Below, piece by piece: positions 53,451-62,232 of a stretch of 64,000 nucleotides of DNA (position 1 is its first letter; every line of letters begins with the position of its first letter). Location of the stretch: the NCBI RefSeq assembly GCF_000382225.1, contig NZ_KB907812.1, positions 1 to 64,000 of the forward strand. The letters run 5' to 3'. A model generated the notes under the pieces. The model ran no database searches and had not been told where the DNA came from. It saw only the letters and a program-made list of their open reading frames with translations. Source of the stretch: Hymenobacter aerophilus DSM 13606 (GTDB lineage Bacteria > Bacteroidota > Bacteroidia > Cytophagales > Hymenobacteraceae). A program made the translations under genes and the position numbers.

Positions 53451-53488
53451 GGGTCCCGCAATGCTATGCGTGTAGCAGTGCGGGACCC
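53451..53488. terminator. Hairpin terminator between convergent genes
   Basis: Stem GGGTCCCGCA/TGCGGGACCC with an inner GCTA/TAGC stem, followed by TGTTTGG. It serves convergent YgiC-like and phosphorylase genes. Confidence 0.65.
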
Positions 53489-53526
53489 TGTTTGGAAACC
53501 CTATCTAAGACCTAAAACCTAAGCTC

Positions 53527-55182
53527 CTAAGACCTCAAATTATACATCCGCTCATAATACTCCTTCGCCATGCGGCCCGACTCGAACTCGGGCTCTACGT
53601 CGCGCATGGCGGCTTTGCGCATGGCCAGGAACTTGGCGGGCTGGTCGTAGTAGAGCGGGATGATGGTGTTTTCGAGGGCGTCGAGGATGCCGGTGGCTTC
53701 GAAGTCGTCTTTCTCGTTTTCGGAGGCGTGCAGGTCGGCCAGGGGCAGCAGGAAGCTGTTTTCGCCATCGCGGGCGAATTCGGGAATCCAGCCGTCGGGG
53801 ATGCTCAGGCTGATGCAGCCGTTCATGGCGGCCGTCATGCCGCTGGTGCCCGAGGCTTCGCGCGGGAAGCGCGGGGTATTCAGCCAGATATCGGAGCCCT
53901 TCTTCATGGCCGCCGACAGCCCCAGCTCGTAGCCCGTGAGCACGGCGCAGGTATCGAAGTTCCGGGTCTTTTCGATGAGGCTGTTGAAGACGGCAATGGC
54001 CCCGAAATCCTTGGGGTAAGGCTTGCCGGCCCAGATAACCTGGAGGGGCCGGCCGGTGTCGGTTACCAGCTTTTTAAACCGCTCGAAGTGGCGCAGAATT
54101 AAGTCGGCGCGCTTGTAGCCGGCGAAGCGGCGGGCCCACACCAGCGTGAGGGCATCGGGGTCGAGCAGCTTGCCGGTCTGGTCGGCCACGATATCGAACA
54201 GGCGCTTTTTCAGCTCCCGCTTGCGGGCCTGCAGGGCCGCGTCGTTGTTGGCTTCCAGGGCTTCGTGCAGCTTCTCGTCGCGCCAGTAGGTGCCATTCTG
54301 CGAGTTGGTAATGGCGATGATGGGGCTGATGCCGGCGTTGGTGCCCCACATGTCGTTGGCCACTTTGCCGTGCACTTTCGAAACGCCGTTGCTGATGCGG
54401 GCGAAGCGCAGGGCCGTGAGCGTGTAGTTCACCCGGTCGTTTTGCACGATGCCCAAATCGCGCACCTCACCCAGCGTCAGCTTGCCGAAAAACGACATCT
54501 TATAGAGCAGCTCCAGCGGGTGCTCCTCGTTGCCGGCCAGCTCGGGCGTGTGGGTCGTGAACACCAGGTGGTCGCGCACTTTCTGCTGGTCGCGGCCGAA
54601 CTTCTCGTAGAGGTAGAACGCCAGCGGCAGGCCGTGGCCCTCGTTGAGGTGGTAGACTTCGGTTTTGCGGCCCAGCACGTCGAGCAGCTTGCCGCCGCCC
54701 ACGCCCAGCAGGATGCTCTGGGCCACGCGGGCGGCCGTGTCGCCGTCGTAGAGGTGGTGGGAGATGGTGCGCGAGATGAAGTCGTTTTCCGGAATATCGG
54801 TGGTCAGGAAAAACATCGGGGCCGTGCCGAACGTCTCGGGGGCCAGGTACAGGGCGCGCACCTGCACCTGGGCATCGTGGATGGTGATGGGGAAGGTCAG
54901 GCCGGTGTCCTGCAGGAAGCTGTAGTGTTTGCGGTGGAACTCGGCCCGCATCGTTTGGTCCTCGTTGCGAGTCTGGTCGTAGTAGCCGTAGCTCCACAGA
55001 ATGCTGATGCCGATGACGTTCTGCTTGAGCTCGTAGACCGAGCGCATATGCGAGCCGGCCAGAAAGCCCAGGCCGCCCGAGTAGGTTTTCAGGGCCTGAT
55101 CGAGGGCGAATTCCATGGAGAAATACGCGGCCGGCGTGGCAAACTCGGGCGCGGGAGTGTAGTACGAAAGGTCGAAAGCCAT
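53527..55182 (-). CDS. glgP: Alpha-glucan (glycogen/maltodextrin) phosphorylase
   Basis: 551 residues, the short form of the alpha-glucan phosphorylase family without the large N-terminal regulatory part. Motifs: AYFSMEFALDQALKTYSGGL GFLAG, VYHLNEGHGLP, RRFAGYKRADLILRHFERF, VIWAGKPYPKDFGAIAVFN and the PLP/phosphate region SDIWLNTPRFPREASGTSGM TAAMNG. It releases glucose-1-phosphate from alpha-1,4-glucans. The start at 55182 (MAFDLSYYTPAPEFATPAAY) matches the family. Part of an alpha-glucan locus with the divergent GH13 genes. Confidence 0.92.
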   Translation of the reverse strand: MAFDLSYYTPAPEFATPAAYFSMEFALDQALKTYSGGLGFLAGSHMRSVYELKQNVIGISILWSYGYYDQTRNEDQTMRAEFHRKHYSFLQDTGLTFPITIHDAQVQVRALYLAPETFGTAPMFFLTTDIPENDFISRTISHHLYDGDTAARVAQSILLGVGGGKLLDVLGRKTEVYHLNEGHGLPLAFYLYEKFGRDQQKVRDHLVFTTHTPELAGNEEHPLELLYKMSFFGKLTLGEVRDLGIVQNDRVNYTLTALRFARISNGVSKVHGKVANDMWGTNAGISPIIAITNSQNGTYWRDEKLHEALEANNDAALQARKRELKKRLFDIVADQTGKLLDPDALTLVWARRFAGYKRADLILRHFERFKKLVTDTGRPLQVIWAGKPYPKDFGAIAVFNSLIEKTRNFDTCAVLTGYELGLSAAMKKGSDIWLNTPRFPREASGTSGMTAAMNGCISLSIPDGWIPEFARDGENSFLLPLADLHASENEKDDFEATGILDALENTIIPLYYDQPAKFLAMRKAAMRDVEPEFESGRMAKEYYERMYNLRS

Positions 55183-55594
55183 AGGGGCAGCAGTTGCGGG
55201 GTGATGGAAAAAACCACGGGTCGGGCGGCGGCAGCGCCGGCCCAACGAACACCCAAAAAAACGAGAAAAGAACTGCCCGGCGCGCCGTCCTCCCGCCCAA
55301 TCCGCCGAAATGCCAACAGGCCACCACTAAAAGCCAAGCAGGCACCAGCGCCCCGCGGCCAGGCCATGCCCAACGGCATCAGCAAGTTGGCTCCAGGATA
55401 GCGGCGAGAAACCAGGTTGCCGCGGCAGCTGGTCTCATGCCTCATTAACTGGCTGATCGGCACGCAGTAGCCAGTTGGGGCAAGGCAGCATGTACATTCG
55501 TCAACACATCATCATTTTGGGGCCCCGAAACAGTAGCGCGGCGGGTGAGTGAGGGCGTACTTTGTCTATTACGTTCCGCCTTCCCACCTTGCGT
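55183..55594. other. 412-bp divergent intergenic region, no gene seen
   Basis: This is the shared upstream region of the phosphorylase (minus) and amylase (plus) genes. I see no convincing gene, palindrome or RNA. The region near 55555-55565 reads GTACTTTGTC, a one-base-short variant of the TAnnTTTG box, about 32 bp before the amylase ATG. It is notable as one of few long gaps here without a palindromic repeat. Confidence 0.5.
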
Positions 55595-57487
55595 ATGTTC
55601 GCTTCCCGATTCCTGGCCCTGCTGGCCGGCGCGCTGCTGGCCACGGCCGCCCCCACCCTGGCTGCCCCGGCCTCCGCTATTTCCGCCGCCCCCGCCGCAA
55701 CGGCCGCCGCCAAAGCCGCGCCCATCCAGCGCATCGACCCCACGTTTTGGTGGGTGGGCATGAAAAACCCCAGGCTGCAGCTGCTGGTGCACGGCCCCGG
55801 CATCCGCGCGGCCACGGCCTCCCTCCGCCCCTACCCCGGCGTGCGCCTCGACAGCGTGCAGCAGCTCGTCAGCCCCAACTACCTGGTGTTGCACCTCACC
55901 ATCGCCCCCGAAGCCCGCGCCGGCCGGCTCCAGTTCGATTTCAAAGGCCCCAAAAAGTTCAGCTACGCCTACGAGCTGAAACAGCGCACCACGCCCACCG
56001 ACCCCAGCCAGGTGCAGGGCCTCACGCAGCAGGATTTCATCTACTTCCTGCTGCCCGACCGCTTTGCCAACGGCGACCCGAAAAACGACTACATCAAAGG
56101 CATGCGCGCCCCCAAAGTGGCCCGCGACTCGATGTACAGCCGCCACGGCGGCGACCTGGCCGGCGTTGAGCAGCACTTCGATTACTTTAAAACCCTGGGC
56201 GTGACGGCGCTGTGGCTGACGCCGGTAGTCGAAAACGACATGCCCAAAGCCAGCTACCACGGCTACGCCCTCACCGATTATTACAACCTCGACCGCCGCT
56301 ACGGCACTACCGAGCAGTACCGGCAGTTTGTGCAGCGGGCCCACCAAAACGGCCTGAAAGTGGTGCACGACGTGGTGCTCAACCACATGGGCTCGAAGAA
56401 CTACCTGTTCCTCGACCAGCCCGCCCCCGACTGGTTCAACCAGTGGCCGGGCTTCACGCGCAGCAACTACAACGCCTCCGCCCTCAACGACCCCTACGGC
56501 TCGCAGCTCGACCGCAAGCTCTACAATCAAGGCTGGTTCGACACCACCATGCCCGACGTGAACCAAGCCAACCCGCTGGTTTCTACCTACCTGATTCAGA
56601 ACTTTTTGTGGTGGGTGGAATACACTGGCCTCGACGCCTACCGCATCGACACCTATCCGTATTCTGACCCCAAGTTTCTGATGGACTGGGGCCAGGCCAT
56701 GCAGGAGGAGTTTCCGCGGCTGGCCTTGTTCGGCGAGGCCTGGGTGGGCAGCACGGCCCAGCAGGCCTTTTTCGCCCGCAACATCTTCCAGCCCGTCGAT
56801 GGGTTCAAGGCCAACCTTCCGTCGGTGCTCGATTTCCAGTCGAGCTTCGCGCTGCACGATGCCCTGAAGTCGGGCAACATGCTCAAGCTCTACGAAGCCT
56901 TGCAGGGCGACTGGCTGTACGAGGACGCCTCACGCAACGTCACGTTCCTCGACAACCACGACGTAAGCCGCTTCTACTCGGTAATTGGCGAGGACTTCGC
57001 CCGCTACAAAATGGGCCTGGCCTGGCTCTTGACCACCCGCGGCATCCCGCAGCTCTACTACGGCACCGAGGTGCTGATGAAGAACTTCAGCAACCCCGAC
57101 GGCCTGGTGCGCGCCGACTTCCCCGGCGGCTTCGCGGGCGACGCGCTCAACTACTTTAAAGCCCGTCCCGGCCAGCCGGGCGAGGCGTTTGAGTACGTGC
57201 GCAAGCTGGCCAACTACCGCAAGTCGCACGCGTTTCTGCACAGCGGTAAGCTGATGCAGTTTATCCCGCAGGACGGCGTGTACGTGTACTTCCGCTACGC
57301 CCCCGAGGGCACGGTGATGGTGGTGCTCAATGGAACTGACAAGCCCCGCACCCTCGACGGCGCCCGGTTCGTGGAGCGCACGGGCGGGTTTACCTCGGGC
57401 GTGGAAGTAACGACGGGGGCAGTGGTGCCGGATTTGAAGTCGTTTACCGTGCCGGGGCTGTCGGCGTGGGTGGTGGAATTGCGGTAG
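55595..57487 (+). CDS. GH13 cyclomaltodextrinase/neopullulanase-like alpha-amylase, secreted
   Basis: 630 residues. Signal peptide (MFASRFLALLAGALLATAAP), N-terminal starch-binding-like domain (IDPTFWWVGMKNPRLQLLVH GPGI; Cyc-maltodextrinase N type), (beta/alpha)8 barrel with conserved regions DVVLNHMGSKN, LDAYRIDTYPYSD (nucleophile Asp), LFGEAWVGS (acid/base Glu), FLDNHDVSRFY (Asp), and a C-terminal beta domain. It resembles SusA/neopullulanase of Bacteroidota, acting in the periplasm on maltodextrins. The stop codon is 14 bp before the inverted repeat of the GxxExxY cassette. Confidence 0.92.
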   Translation: MFASRFLALLAGALLATAAPTLAAPASAISAAPAATAAAKAAPIQRIDPTFWWVGMKNPRLQLLVHGPGIRAATASLRPYPGVRLDSVQQLVSPNYLVLHLTIAPEARAGRLQFDFKGPKKFSYAYELKQRTTPTDPSQVQGLTQQDFIYFLLPDRFANGDPKNDYIKGMRAPKVARDSMYSRHGGDLAGVEQHFDYFKTLGVTALWLTPVVENDMPKASYHGYALTDYYNLDRRYGTTEQYRQFVQRAHQNGLKVVHDVVLNHMGSKNYLFLDQPAPDWFNQWPGFTRSNYNASALNDPYGSQLDRKLYNQGWFDTTMPDVNQANPLVSTYLIQNFLWWVEYTGLDAYRIDTYPYSDPKFLMDWGQAMQEEFPRLALFGEAWVGSTAQQAFFARNIFQPVDGFKANLPSVLDFQSSFALHDALKSGNMLKLYEALQGDWLYEDASRNVTFLDNHDVSRFYSVIGEDFARYKMGLAWLLTTRGIPQLYYGTEVLMKNFSNPDGLVRADFPGGFAGDALNYFKARPGQPGEAFEYVRKLANYRKSHAFLHSGKLMQFIPQDGVYVYFRYAPEGTVMVVLNGTDKPRTLDGARFVERTGGFTSGVEVTTGAVVPDLKSFTVPGLSAWVVELR

Positions 57488-57501
57488 ATTCGTTTTCGGT
57501 T

Positions 57502-57991
57502 GTTCTGGTGTTTTTAGCCCGCAGAGGGCGCAGTGTTTTCGCAGATGACGCAGTGTATGGACGAAAACAAGATATCCTTTGAGGTGCGGCGGGCTTCGTT
57601 TGCTATTCACACTGCACTGGGCCCGGGGCTGCTGGAGTCGGTGTACGAAACCGTGCTGACGCATGAGTTGCGCAAAATCGGGCTGCACGTACAAAATCAA
57701 GTAGCCCTGCCAGTTGTGTATGATGGGTTGCGGTTGGAAAACGGGTTTCGCCTGGACTTGTTGGTAGAAGGGAAAGTAGTAATCGAGTTAAAGTCGGTAG
57801 AGGTGCTTTTAGAAGTTCATCATAAGCAGTTGCTTACCTACCTGAAACTGTCCGGCCACAAACTCGGCCTGCTCATCAACTTCAACGTCCCGCTTATCAA
57901 GGAGGGAATATTCCGCAAAGTGAACGGCCTGTAAGAACACTGCGCCTTCTGCGAAAACACTGCGCCCTCTGCGGGCTAAAAACACCAGAAC
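57502..57991. mobile_element. Inverted-repeat cassette carrying a GxxExxY nuclease-fold gene
   Basis: A 490-bp unit bounded by 55-bp inverted repeats, 57502-57556 and 57937-57991, matching at 53 of 55 positions. The left arm begins GTTCTGGTGTTTTTAGCCCG CAGAGGGCGCAGTG; the arm contains two near-repeats of ACTGCGCC[T/C]TCTGCG. The only gene inside starts at the first base after the left arm (57557) and ends two bases before the right arm. The right arm stops one base before the ATG of the second amylase gene. The layout is the same as the DUF559 cassette at 30948-31491, although the arms are unrelated in sequence. Confidence 0.8.
57557..57934 (+). CDS. GxxExxY family protein (PD-(D/E)XK nuclease-like, PF13366 type)
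   Basis: 125 residues from ATG 57557. The naming motif is present in HTALGPGLLESVYETVLTHE L (G-x-x-E-x-x-Y). The PD-(D/E)XK-type active site is seen in FRLDLLVEGKVVIELKSVE (Asp, then E-x-K). HHKQLLTYLKLSGHKLGLLI NFNVPLIKEGI completes the fold. The family is widespread and its biochemical function is unknown. The ATG chosen is the third in frame; the two earlier ones (57533, 57545) lie inside the inverted repeat. Confidence 0.88.
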   Translation: MDENKISFEVRRASFAIHTALGPGLLESVYETVLTHELRKIGLHVQNQVALPVVYDGLRLENGFRLDLLVEGKVVIELKSVEVLLEVHHKQLLTYLKLSGHKLGLLINFNVPLIKEGIFRKVNGL

Positions 57992-57992
57992 G

Positions 57993-59792
57993 ATGAAACG
58001 CCTCCTCCTCCTGCTCGCCCTCGCCGCCTGCTCGCCCCAAAAACCCGCCATGCTCCCGCCCGACGATAACACCACCGAAGAAGCCCCCCAGGACCACAAG
58101 CTCGTCATCTACCAGCTGATGACGCGCCTGTTCGGCAACCAGACCGCCACCAACCAGCCCTACGGCACCGCCCAGCAGAACGGCGTCGGCAAGTTCAACG
58201 ACATCAACGACCAGGCCCTGCAGGCCATCAAGCGCATGGGCGTCAGCCACGTGTGGTACACCGGCGTGCTCGACCACGCCACCATGACCGACTACGCCCA
58301 GCACGGCATTCCGGCCGACGATGCCGACGTGGTGAAAGGCCGCGCCGGCTCGCCCTACGCCATCAAGGACTACTACGATGTGGCCCCCGACCTGGCCGTA
58401 GACGTGCCCAACCGCCTGCGCGAGTTCGAGGCCCTGGTGCAGCGCACCCACAACAACGGCCTCAAAGTCATCATCGACTTCATTCCCAACCACGTAGCCC
58501 GCTCCTACAAGTCGGATGCCCGGCCGGCCGGCGTGGTCGACCTGGGCGAGCAGGACGATAATACCCAGGCTTTCAAGCCGAGCAACAACTTTTACTACCT
58601 GCCCGGCCAGCCCTTTGTAGTGCCCGCCGACTACAACCCGCTGGGCGGCCTGCCGGCCCCGCACAAGGATGGCAAGTACCAGGAAAACCCCGCCAAGGCC
58701 ACCGGCAACGACGTTTTCTCGGCCGCACCCAGCGTCAACGACTGGTTTGAAACCATCAAGCTCAACTACGGCGTCGACTACCAGCACAACCGCCAGCCCC
58801 ACTTCGACCCGATTCCGGATACGTGGCTGAAAATGCGCGACATCCTGGTGTACTGGGCCCGCAAGGACGTGGACGGGTTCCGCTGCGACATGGCCGAGAT
58901 GGTGCCCGTCGAGTTCTGGGCCTGGGTGATTCCGGAGCTGAAAAAGGTGAAGCCCGGCCTGCTGTTCATCGGCGAGGCCTACGACGCCAAAACCTACCAG
59001 ATGTACATCGAGCGCGGCGGCTTCGATTACCTCTATGACAAAGTGGGCCTCTACGACGGCCTGCGCCGCCTCACCCGCGACGAGGGCACGACCCGCGACA
59101 TCACGCGGGTCTGGCGCGAGGAAAGCCGGGGCTTCGGGGGCCACATGCTGCGCTTTCTGGAAAACCACGACGAGCAGCGCATTGCCAGCCCCGACTTCGC
59201 CGGCAACCCCCGCGCCGCCCTGCCGGCCATGACGGTTTCGGCCACGCTGGGCACGGGCCCGGTCATGCTGTACTTCGGGCAGGACGTGGGCGAGCCGGGC
59301 CGCGGCGCCGAGGGCTTCTCGGGCGAGGACGGCCGCACCACCATTTTCGATTACTGGGGCGTGCCCGAGCACCAGAAATGGCTGAACGGCGGCAAGTTCG
59401 ACGGCGGCCGGCTCAGCCCCGAGCAGAAGCAACTGCACGAGTTCTACGTGCGCCTGCTCACGCTCTCGGGCCAGCGCGAAGCCATCCGCCGGGGCCGCTT
59501 CTACGAGCTGCAAAGCACGCTGGCGGCCCAGAACCCCAACTACAACGCCGAGCGTGTGTACGCCTACCTGCGCTACACCGACCGTGAAACGCTGCTGGTC
59601 GTCGTCAACTTCAGCCCCAGCCAAACTTATACGCTCGACCTGAACCTGCCCGCGCCAGTGCGCGAGCGGCTGGGCCGGCCTGCTGACAAGGCGCTTAGCT
59701 ACACCGATTTGTTGGCGCCGGCCGGCAGTGCGCAAAACGGCCAGGCCGTTACGCTGGCTCCGCAGAGCAGCCATATCTTTGAAATCAAGTAG
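57993..59792 (+). CDS. GH13 alpha-amylase lipoprotein
   Basis: 599 residues. A short lipoprotein signal (MKRLLLLLALAAC). The GH13 barrel shows KVIIDFIPNHVARSY, VDGFRCDMAEMVPVEFWAW (nucleophile Asp), LLFIGEAYDAKTY (Glu), RFLENHDEQRIASPDF (Asp), and a C-terminal beta domain. It differs from the upstream amylase in lacking the N-terminal starch-binding domain and in having long loops around residues 190-280. Likely an outer-membrane lipoprotein acting on starch fragments. Its ATG is one base after the right arm of the GxxExxY cassette, so its native upstream region has been replaced. Confidence 0.92.
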   Translation: MKRLLLLLALAACSPQKPAMLPPDDNTTEEAPQDHKLVIYQLMTRLFGNQTATNQPYGTAQQNGVGKFNDINDQALQAIKRMGVSHVWYTGVLDHATMTDYAQHGIPADDADVVKGRAGSPYAIKDYYDVAPDLAVDVPNRLREFEALVQRTHNNGLKVIIDFIPNHVARSYKSDARPAGVVDLGEQDDNTQAFKPSNNFYYLPGQPFVVPADYNPLGGLPAPHKDGKYQENPAKATGNDVFSAAPSVNDWFETIKLNYGVDYQHNRQPHFDPIPDTWLKMRDILVYWARKDVDGFRCDMAEMVPVEFWAWVIPELKKVKPGLLFIGEAYDAKTYQMYIERGGFDYLYDKVGLYDGLRRLTRDEGTTRDITRVWREESRGFGGHMLRFLENHDEQRIASPDFAGNPRAALPAMTVSATLGTGPVMLYFGQDVGEPGRGAEGFSGEDGRTTIFDYWGVPEHQKWLNGGKFDGGRLSPEQKQLHEFYVRLLTLSGQREAIRRGRFYELQSTLAAQNPNYNAERVYAYLRYTDRETLLVVVNFSPSQTYTLDLNLPAPVRERLGRPADKALSYTDLLAPAGSAQNGQAVTLAPQSSHIFEIK

Positions 59793-59992
59793 TTAGTGCT
59801 TAAGTGTTAGGGCTTAGCGAGAACGTCATTCAGAGCGAAGCGAAGAATCTCGCGTGTTATTGTTGCGCGATTATCGTTCAACGGCAGCCGCGCGAGATTC
59901 TTCGCTTCGCTCTCAATGACAAACCCTTCTAAGCGCTAACATCTACGTTCTAAAGTCTAAGCCCTAATACCTACCCCCCAAACTCCCACCAC
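59793..59992. repeat. Family B palindrome inside TTAGGGCTTAG-type repeat
   Basis: The core 59824-59920 has arms GTCATTCAGAGCGAAGCGAA GAATCTCGCG and mirror. Outside it, GTGTTAGGGCTTAGCG (left) and CTAAGCGCTAAC...TAAGCCCTAATACC (right) form a second nested inverted pair. Similar TTAGGGCTTAG text occurs at 51182-51198, and CCTAAGACC text at 53505-53535. Confidence 0.88.
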
Positions 59993-61411
59993 ATGGCTTC
60001 CCCCACCGCCACAGTTTCGGCCGATACCCGCGACAAGCCCCGCCTGAGTTTCTGGCAAATCTGGAACATGAGCTTCGGCTTTCTGGGTATCCAGTTCGGT
60101 TTCGCGCTGCAGAACAGCAACATGAGCCGGATTTTTGAAACCATGGGGGCCAAAACCGACGAAATTGCCTACCTGTGGCTGGCCGCGCCCATCACCGGCC
60201 TGCTGGTGCAGCCCATCATCGGCTACATCTCCGACCGCACCTGGAGCCCGCGCTGGGGGCGGCGGCGGCCGTTTTTCTTTATTGGCGCGCTGCTGGCCTC
60301 CATTTCGCTGGTCGTGATGCCCAACGTGTCGGCGTTGTGGATGGCGGCGGGCATGCTGTGGGTGCTCGATTCGAGCATCAACATCAGCATGGAGCCGTTC
60401 CGGGCGCTGGTAGGCGACGTGCTGCCCTCCGAGCAGCGCACCACCGGCTTCGCGGCCCAGACGTTTTTTATCGGCGTGGGCGCCATCGTGGGCTCGTCGC
60501 TGCCCTGGATATTTGCCAACTGGTTCGGGGTAGAAAATACGCCCCAGCCGGGCCAGATTTCGCTTTCGCTCAAGTACGCCTTCTACGTGGGCGGGCTGGT
60601 GTTCTTCCTGGCCGTGCTCTGGACCATCCTGCGCACCCGCGAGTATCCGCCCGAAAACCTGGCCGAGTTCGAGGCCGAAAAGCGGCGCACCGCCGGCCTG
60701 GTCAACGGTTTTAAGGAGTCGTTTCAGGGCATTTTCCACATGCCGCGCACTATGCGCCAGCTGGCCGTGGTGCAGTTCTTTTCGTGGTTTGCGCTGTTTT
60801 CGATGTGGATTTACACCACCCAGGCCGTCACGAGCCATATTTTCCATACCACCGACACCACCTCGGCGCTCTACAATAAGGGCGGCGACTGGGTGGGCGT
60901 GTGCTTCTCGATGTACAACGGCCTGTCGGCGGTGGTGGCGCTGCTGTTGCCCTGGGTGGCGGGGCGCACCAGCCGCCGCTTCACGCACATGCTGTGCCTG
61001 GTGCTGGGCGGGCTGGGGCTGATTTCCATCTACTTCGTGCAGGATTACCACTACCTGCTGGTGTCGATGGTGGGCGTGGGCATTGCCTGGGCCAGCATCC
61101 TGAGCGTGCCCTACGCCATGCTGGCCGGAGCGCTGCCGGCCAACAAAATGGGCTACTACATGGGCGTATTCAACTTTTTCATCGTGATTCCGCAGGGCGT
61201 GGCCGGCCTGGTACTGGGCCCGCTCACCAAGCACGTCTTCAACGAGCAGCCCATCTACACGCTCATACTAGGCGGCGCCTCCATGATTCTAGCCGGCCTG
61301 CTCACCCTGCGCGTCAACGACGCCGACGACGTGCGCCTAACCACCGCCGAGCCCACAGCCCTGGAAGGCGCCGCCTACGACACCCCGGTAGAACTCGACC
61401 CGCGGCTTTGA
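59993..61411 (+). CDS. SLC45-like MFS sugar transporter
   Basis: 472 residues with twelve membrane segments. Motifs RLSFWQIWNMSFGFLGIQFG FALQNSNMSRIFETMGA, the loop QPIIGYISDRTWSPRWGRRR PFFFIGA and the D-E-P type MEPFRALVGDVLP are typical of the bacterial SLC45/GPH-like glucoside importers often found next to GH13 genes. Substrate probably maltose or a maltodextrin, by context. With the amylases and phosphorylase it forms a complete route from external glucan to glucose-1-phosphate. The stop codon abuts the octamer array. Confidence 0.88.
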   Translation: MASPTATVSADTRDKPRLSFWQIWNMSFGFLGIQFGFALQNSNMSRIFETMGAKTDEIAYLWLAAPITGLLVQPIIGYISDRTWSPRWGRRRPFFFIGALLASISLVVMPNVSALWMAAGMLWVLDSSINISMEPFRALVGDVLPSEQRTTGFAAQTFFIGVGAIVGSSLPWIFANWFGVENTPQPGQISLSLKYAFYVGGLVFFLAVLWTILRTREYPPENLAEFEAEKRRTAGLVNGFKESFQGIFHMPRTMRQLAVVQFFSWFALFSMWIYTTQAVTSHIFHTTDTTSALYNKGGDWVGVCFSMYNGLSAVVALLLPWVAGRTSRRFTHMLCLVLGGLGLISIYFVQDYHYLLVSMVGVGIAWASILSVPYAMLAGALPANKMGYYMGVFNFFIVIPQGVAGLVLGPLTKHVFNEQPIYTLILGGASMILAGLLTLRVNDADDVRLTTAEPTALEGAAYDTPVELDPRL

Positions 61412-61664
61412 GGTGAGATGGTGATTTGGTGATTTGGTGATTTGGTGAGATGGTGAGTTGCCGTTTCGGGGGCCTGATTAACCTGTCATCCTGAGCATAG
61501 CGAAGGACCTTGTTCCGCAAAAACGAATCGTTGTTACGGTCGTTCCAGCGTGGTAAGGTCCTTCGCTGTGCTCAGGATGACAGGTTAATCAGGCCCCCGA
61601 AACGGCAACTCACCATTTCACCACCTCACCACTTCACCAACTCACCACCTCACCAAATCACCGC
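61412..61664. repeat. Composite palindrome: octamers plus family A core
   Basis: Left: about six GGTGANNT octamers from the transporter stop codon, junction GTTGCCGTTTCGGGGGCC, then CTGATTAACCTGTCATCCTG AGCATAGCGAAGGACCTT. The right arm mirrors this (with an ACA turn in place of ATA) and continues into about eight TCACCANN octamers, ending in the TGA stop of the 61658-62050 gene. The private insert CTGATTAAC is mirrored in both arms. Confidence 0.95.
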
Positions 61665-62050
61665 CCAAGCCATTCGTAGGCCGGGGTTTCTTCCACGAAT
61701 ACCCGGATTTCGAGGGCGCCGGGCTTGGTGTTCAGCTCCTGGAGGCGGGTGGTGAGCAGGTCGGCGTGGTAGGGGCTGGTGAAGTAGGCAATGCGGCAGG
61801 CCACGCCGGGCAGCGCCGCGTGCAGCTCCCGACGAAAATCGTCCAGAATCCAGTGCAGGTCGGCGGGGGTGGCCAGGCCGCGGCTGCGCAGGTCGATGAG
61901 CCAGCGGCCGGCCTGCCGGGGCTGGGCCACGCGCAACGCCTCCTGGTAGCCGGCGCGGTGCTCGGCCGAAGTGGCCGGCCGCGTCCCGCGCATAATCAGC
62001 AGCTGCAGGTCGGGGCGGTAGGAAACGAGAACGTAATCGGCAACGGGCAT
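61658..62050 (-). CDS. Conserved small protein, paralogue 3 of 3 (STAS/SpoIIAA-like pattern)
   Basis: 130 residues (MPVADYVLVSYRPDLQLLIM RGTRPATSAEHRAGYQEALR; GRWLIDLRSRGLATPADLHW ILDDFRREL; CRIAYFTSPYHADL; IRVFVEETPAYEWLGR). It aligns by eye with 10397-10816 and 14281-14688, keeping YRPDL, GYQ, WLIDLRSR, the central Asp/Trp and the terminal F-x-E-E-x-x-A-x-x-WL. The most diverged of the three. The stop codon is part of an octamer repeat. Confidence 0.65.
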   Translation of the reverse strand: MPVADYVLVSYRPDLQLLIMRGTRPATSAEHRAGYQEALRVAQPRQAGRWLIDLRSRGLATPADLHWILDDFRRELHAALPGVACRIAYFTSPYHADLLTTRLQELNTKPGALEIRVFVEETPAYEWLGR

Positions 62051-62232
62051 TGGCAGCAAAAGCAGACGGGCAACGCGGCAAAGGTACGGGCAGTGGGTTG
62101 GCGAATGCGGGAGGCGGTGAATAAGGGAGGCAGTCAATGAGCGAACCGGGCTGTGCAACTTCGGGGGTGCGGATTTGTCCTTGGCTGCGTATCTTCCGGC
62201 CGCAATCCATTCCACTTCATTCCCACCGATTT

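Noticed and set aside
57897..59774. A 625-codon open frame on the minus strand opposite the second amylase, with similar long open frames at 46456-48330, 7287-8603, 11616-13196 and 24747-26138
   Set aside because: These are antisense shadows caused by high GC and codon bias. Their translations are low-complexity, rich in Ala/Gly/Val/His, and have no domain, while the opposite frames encode well-known proteins.
61412..61664. Octamer runs as simple microsatellites or protein-coding repeats
   Set aside because: They always face each other as inverted pairs around a core or spacer and lie outside genes; simple slippage alone does not explain the mirrored arrangement.
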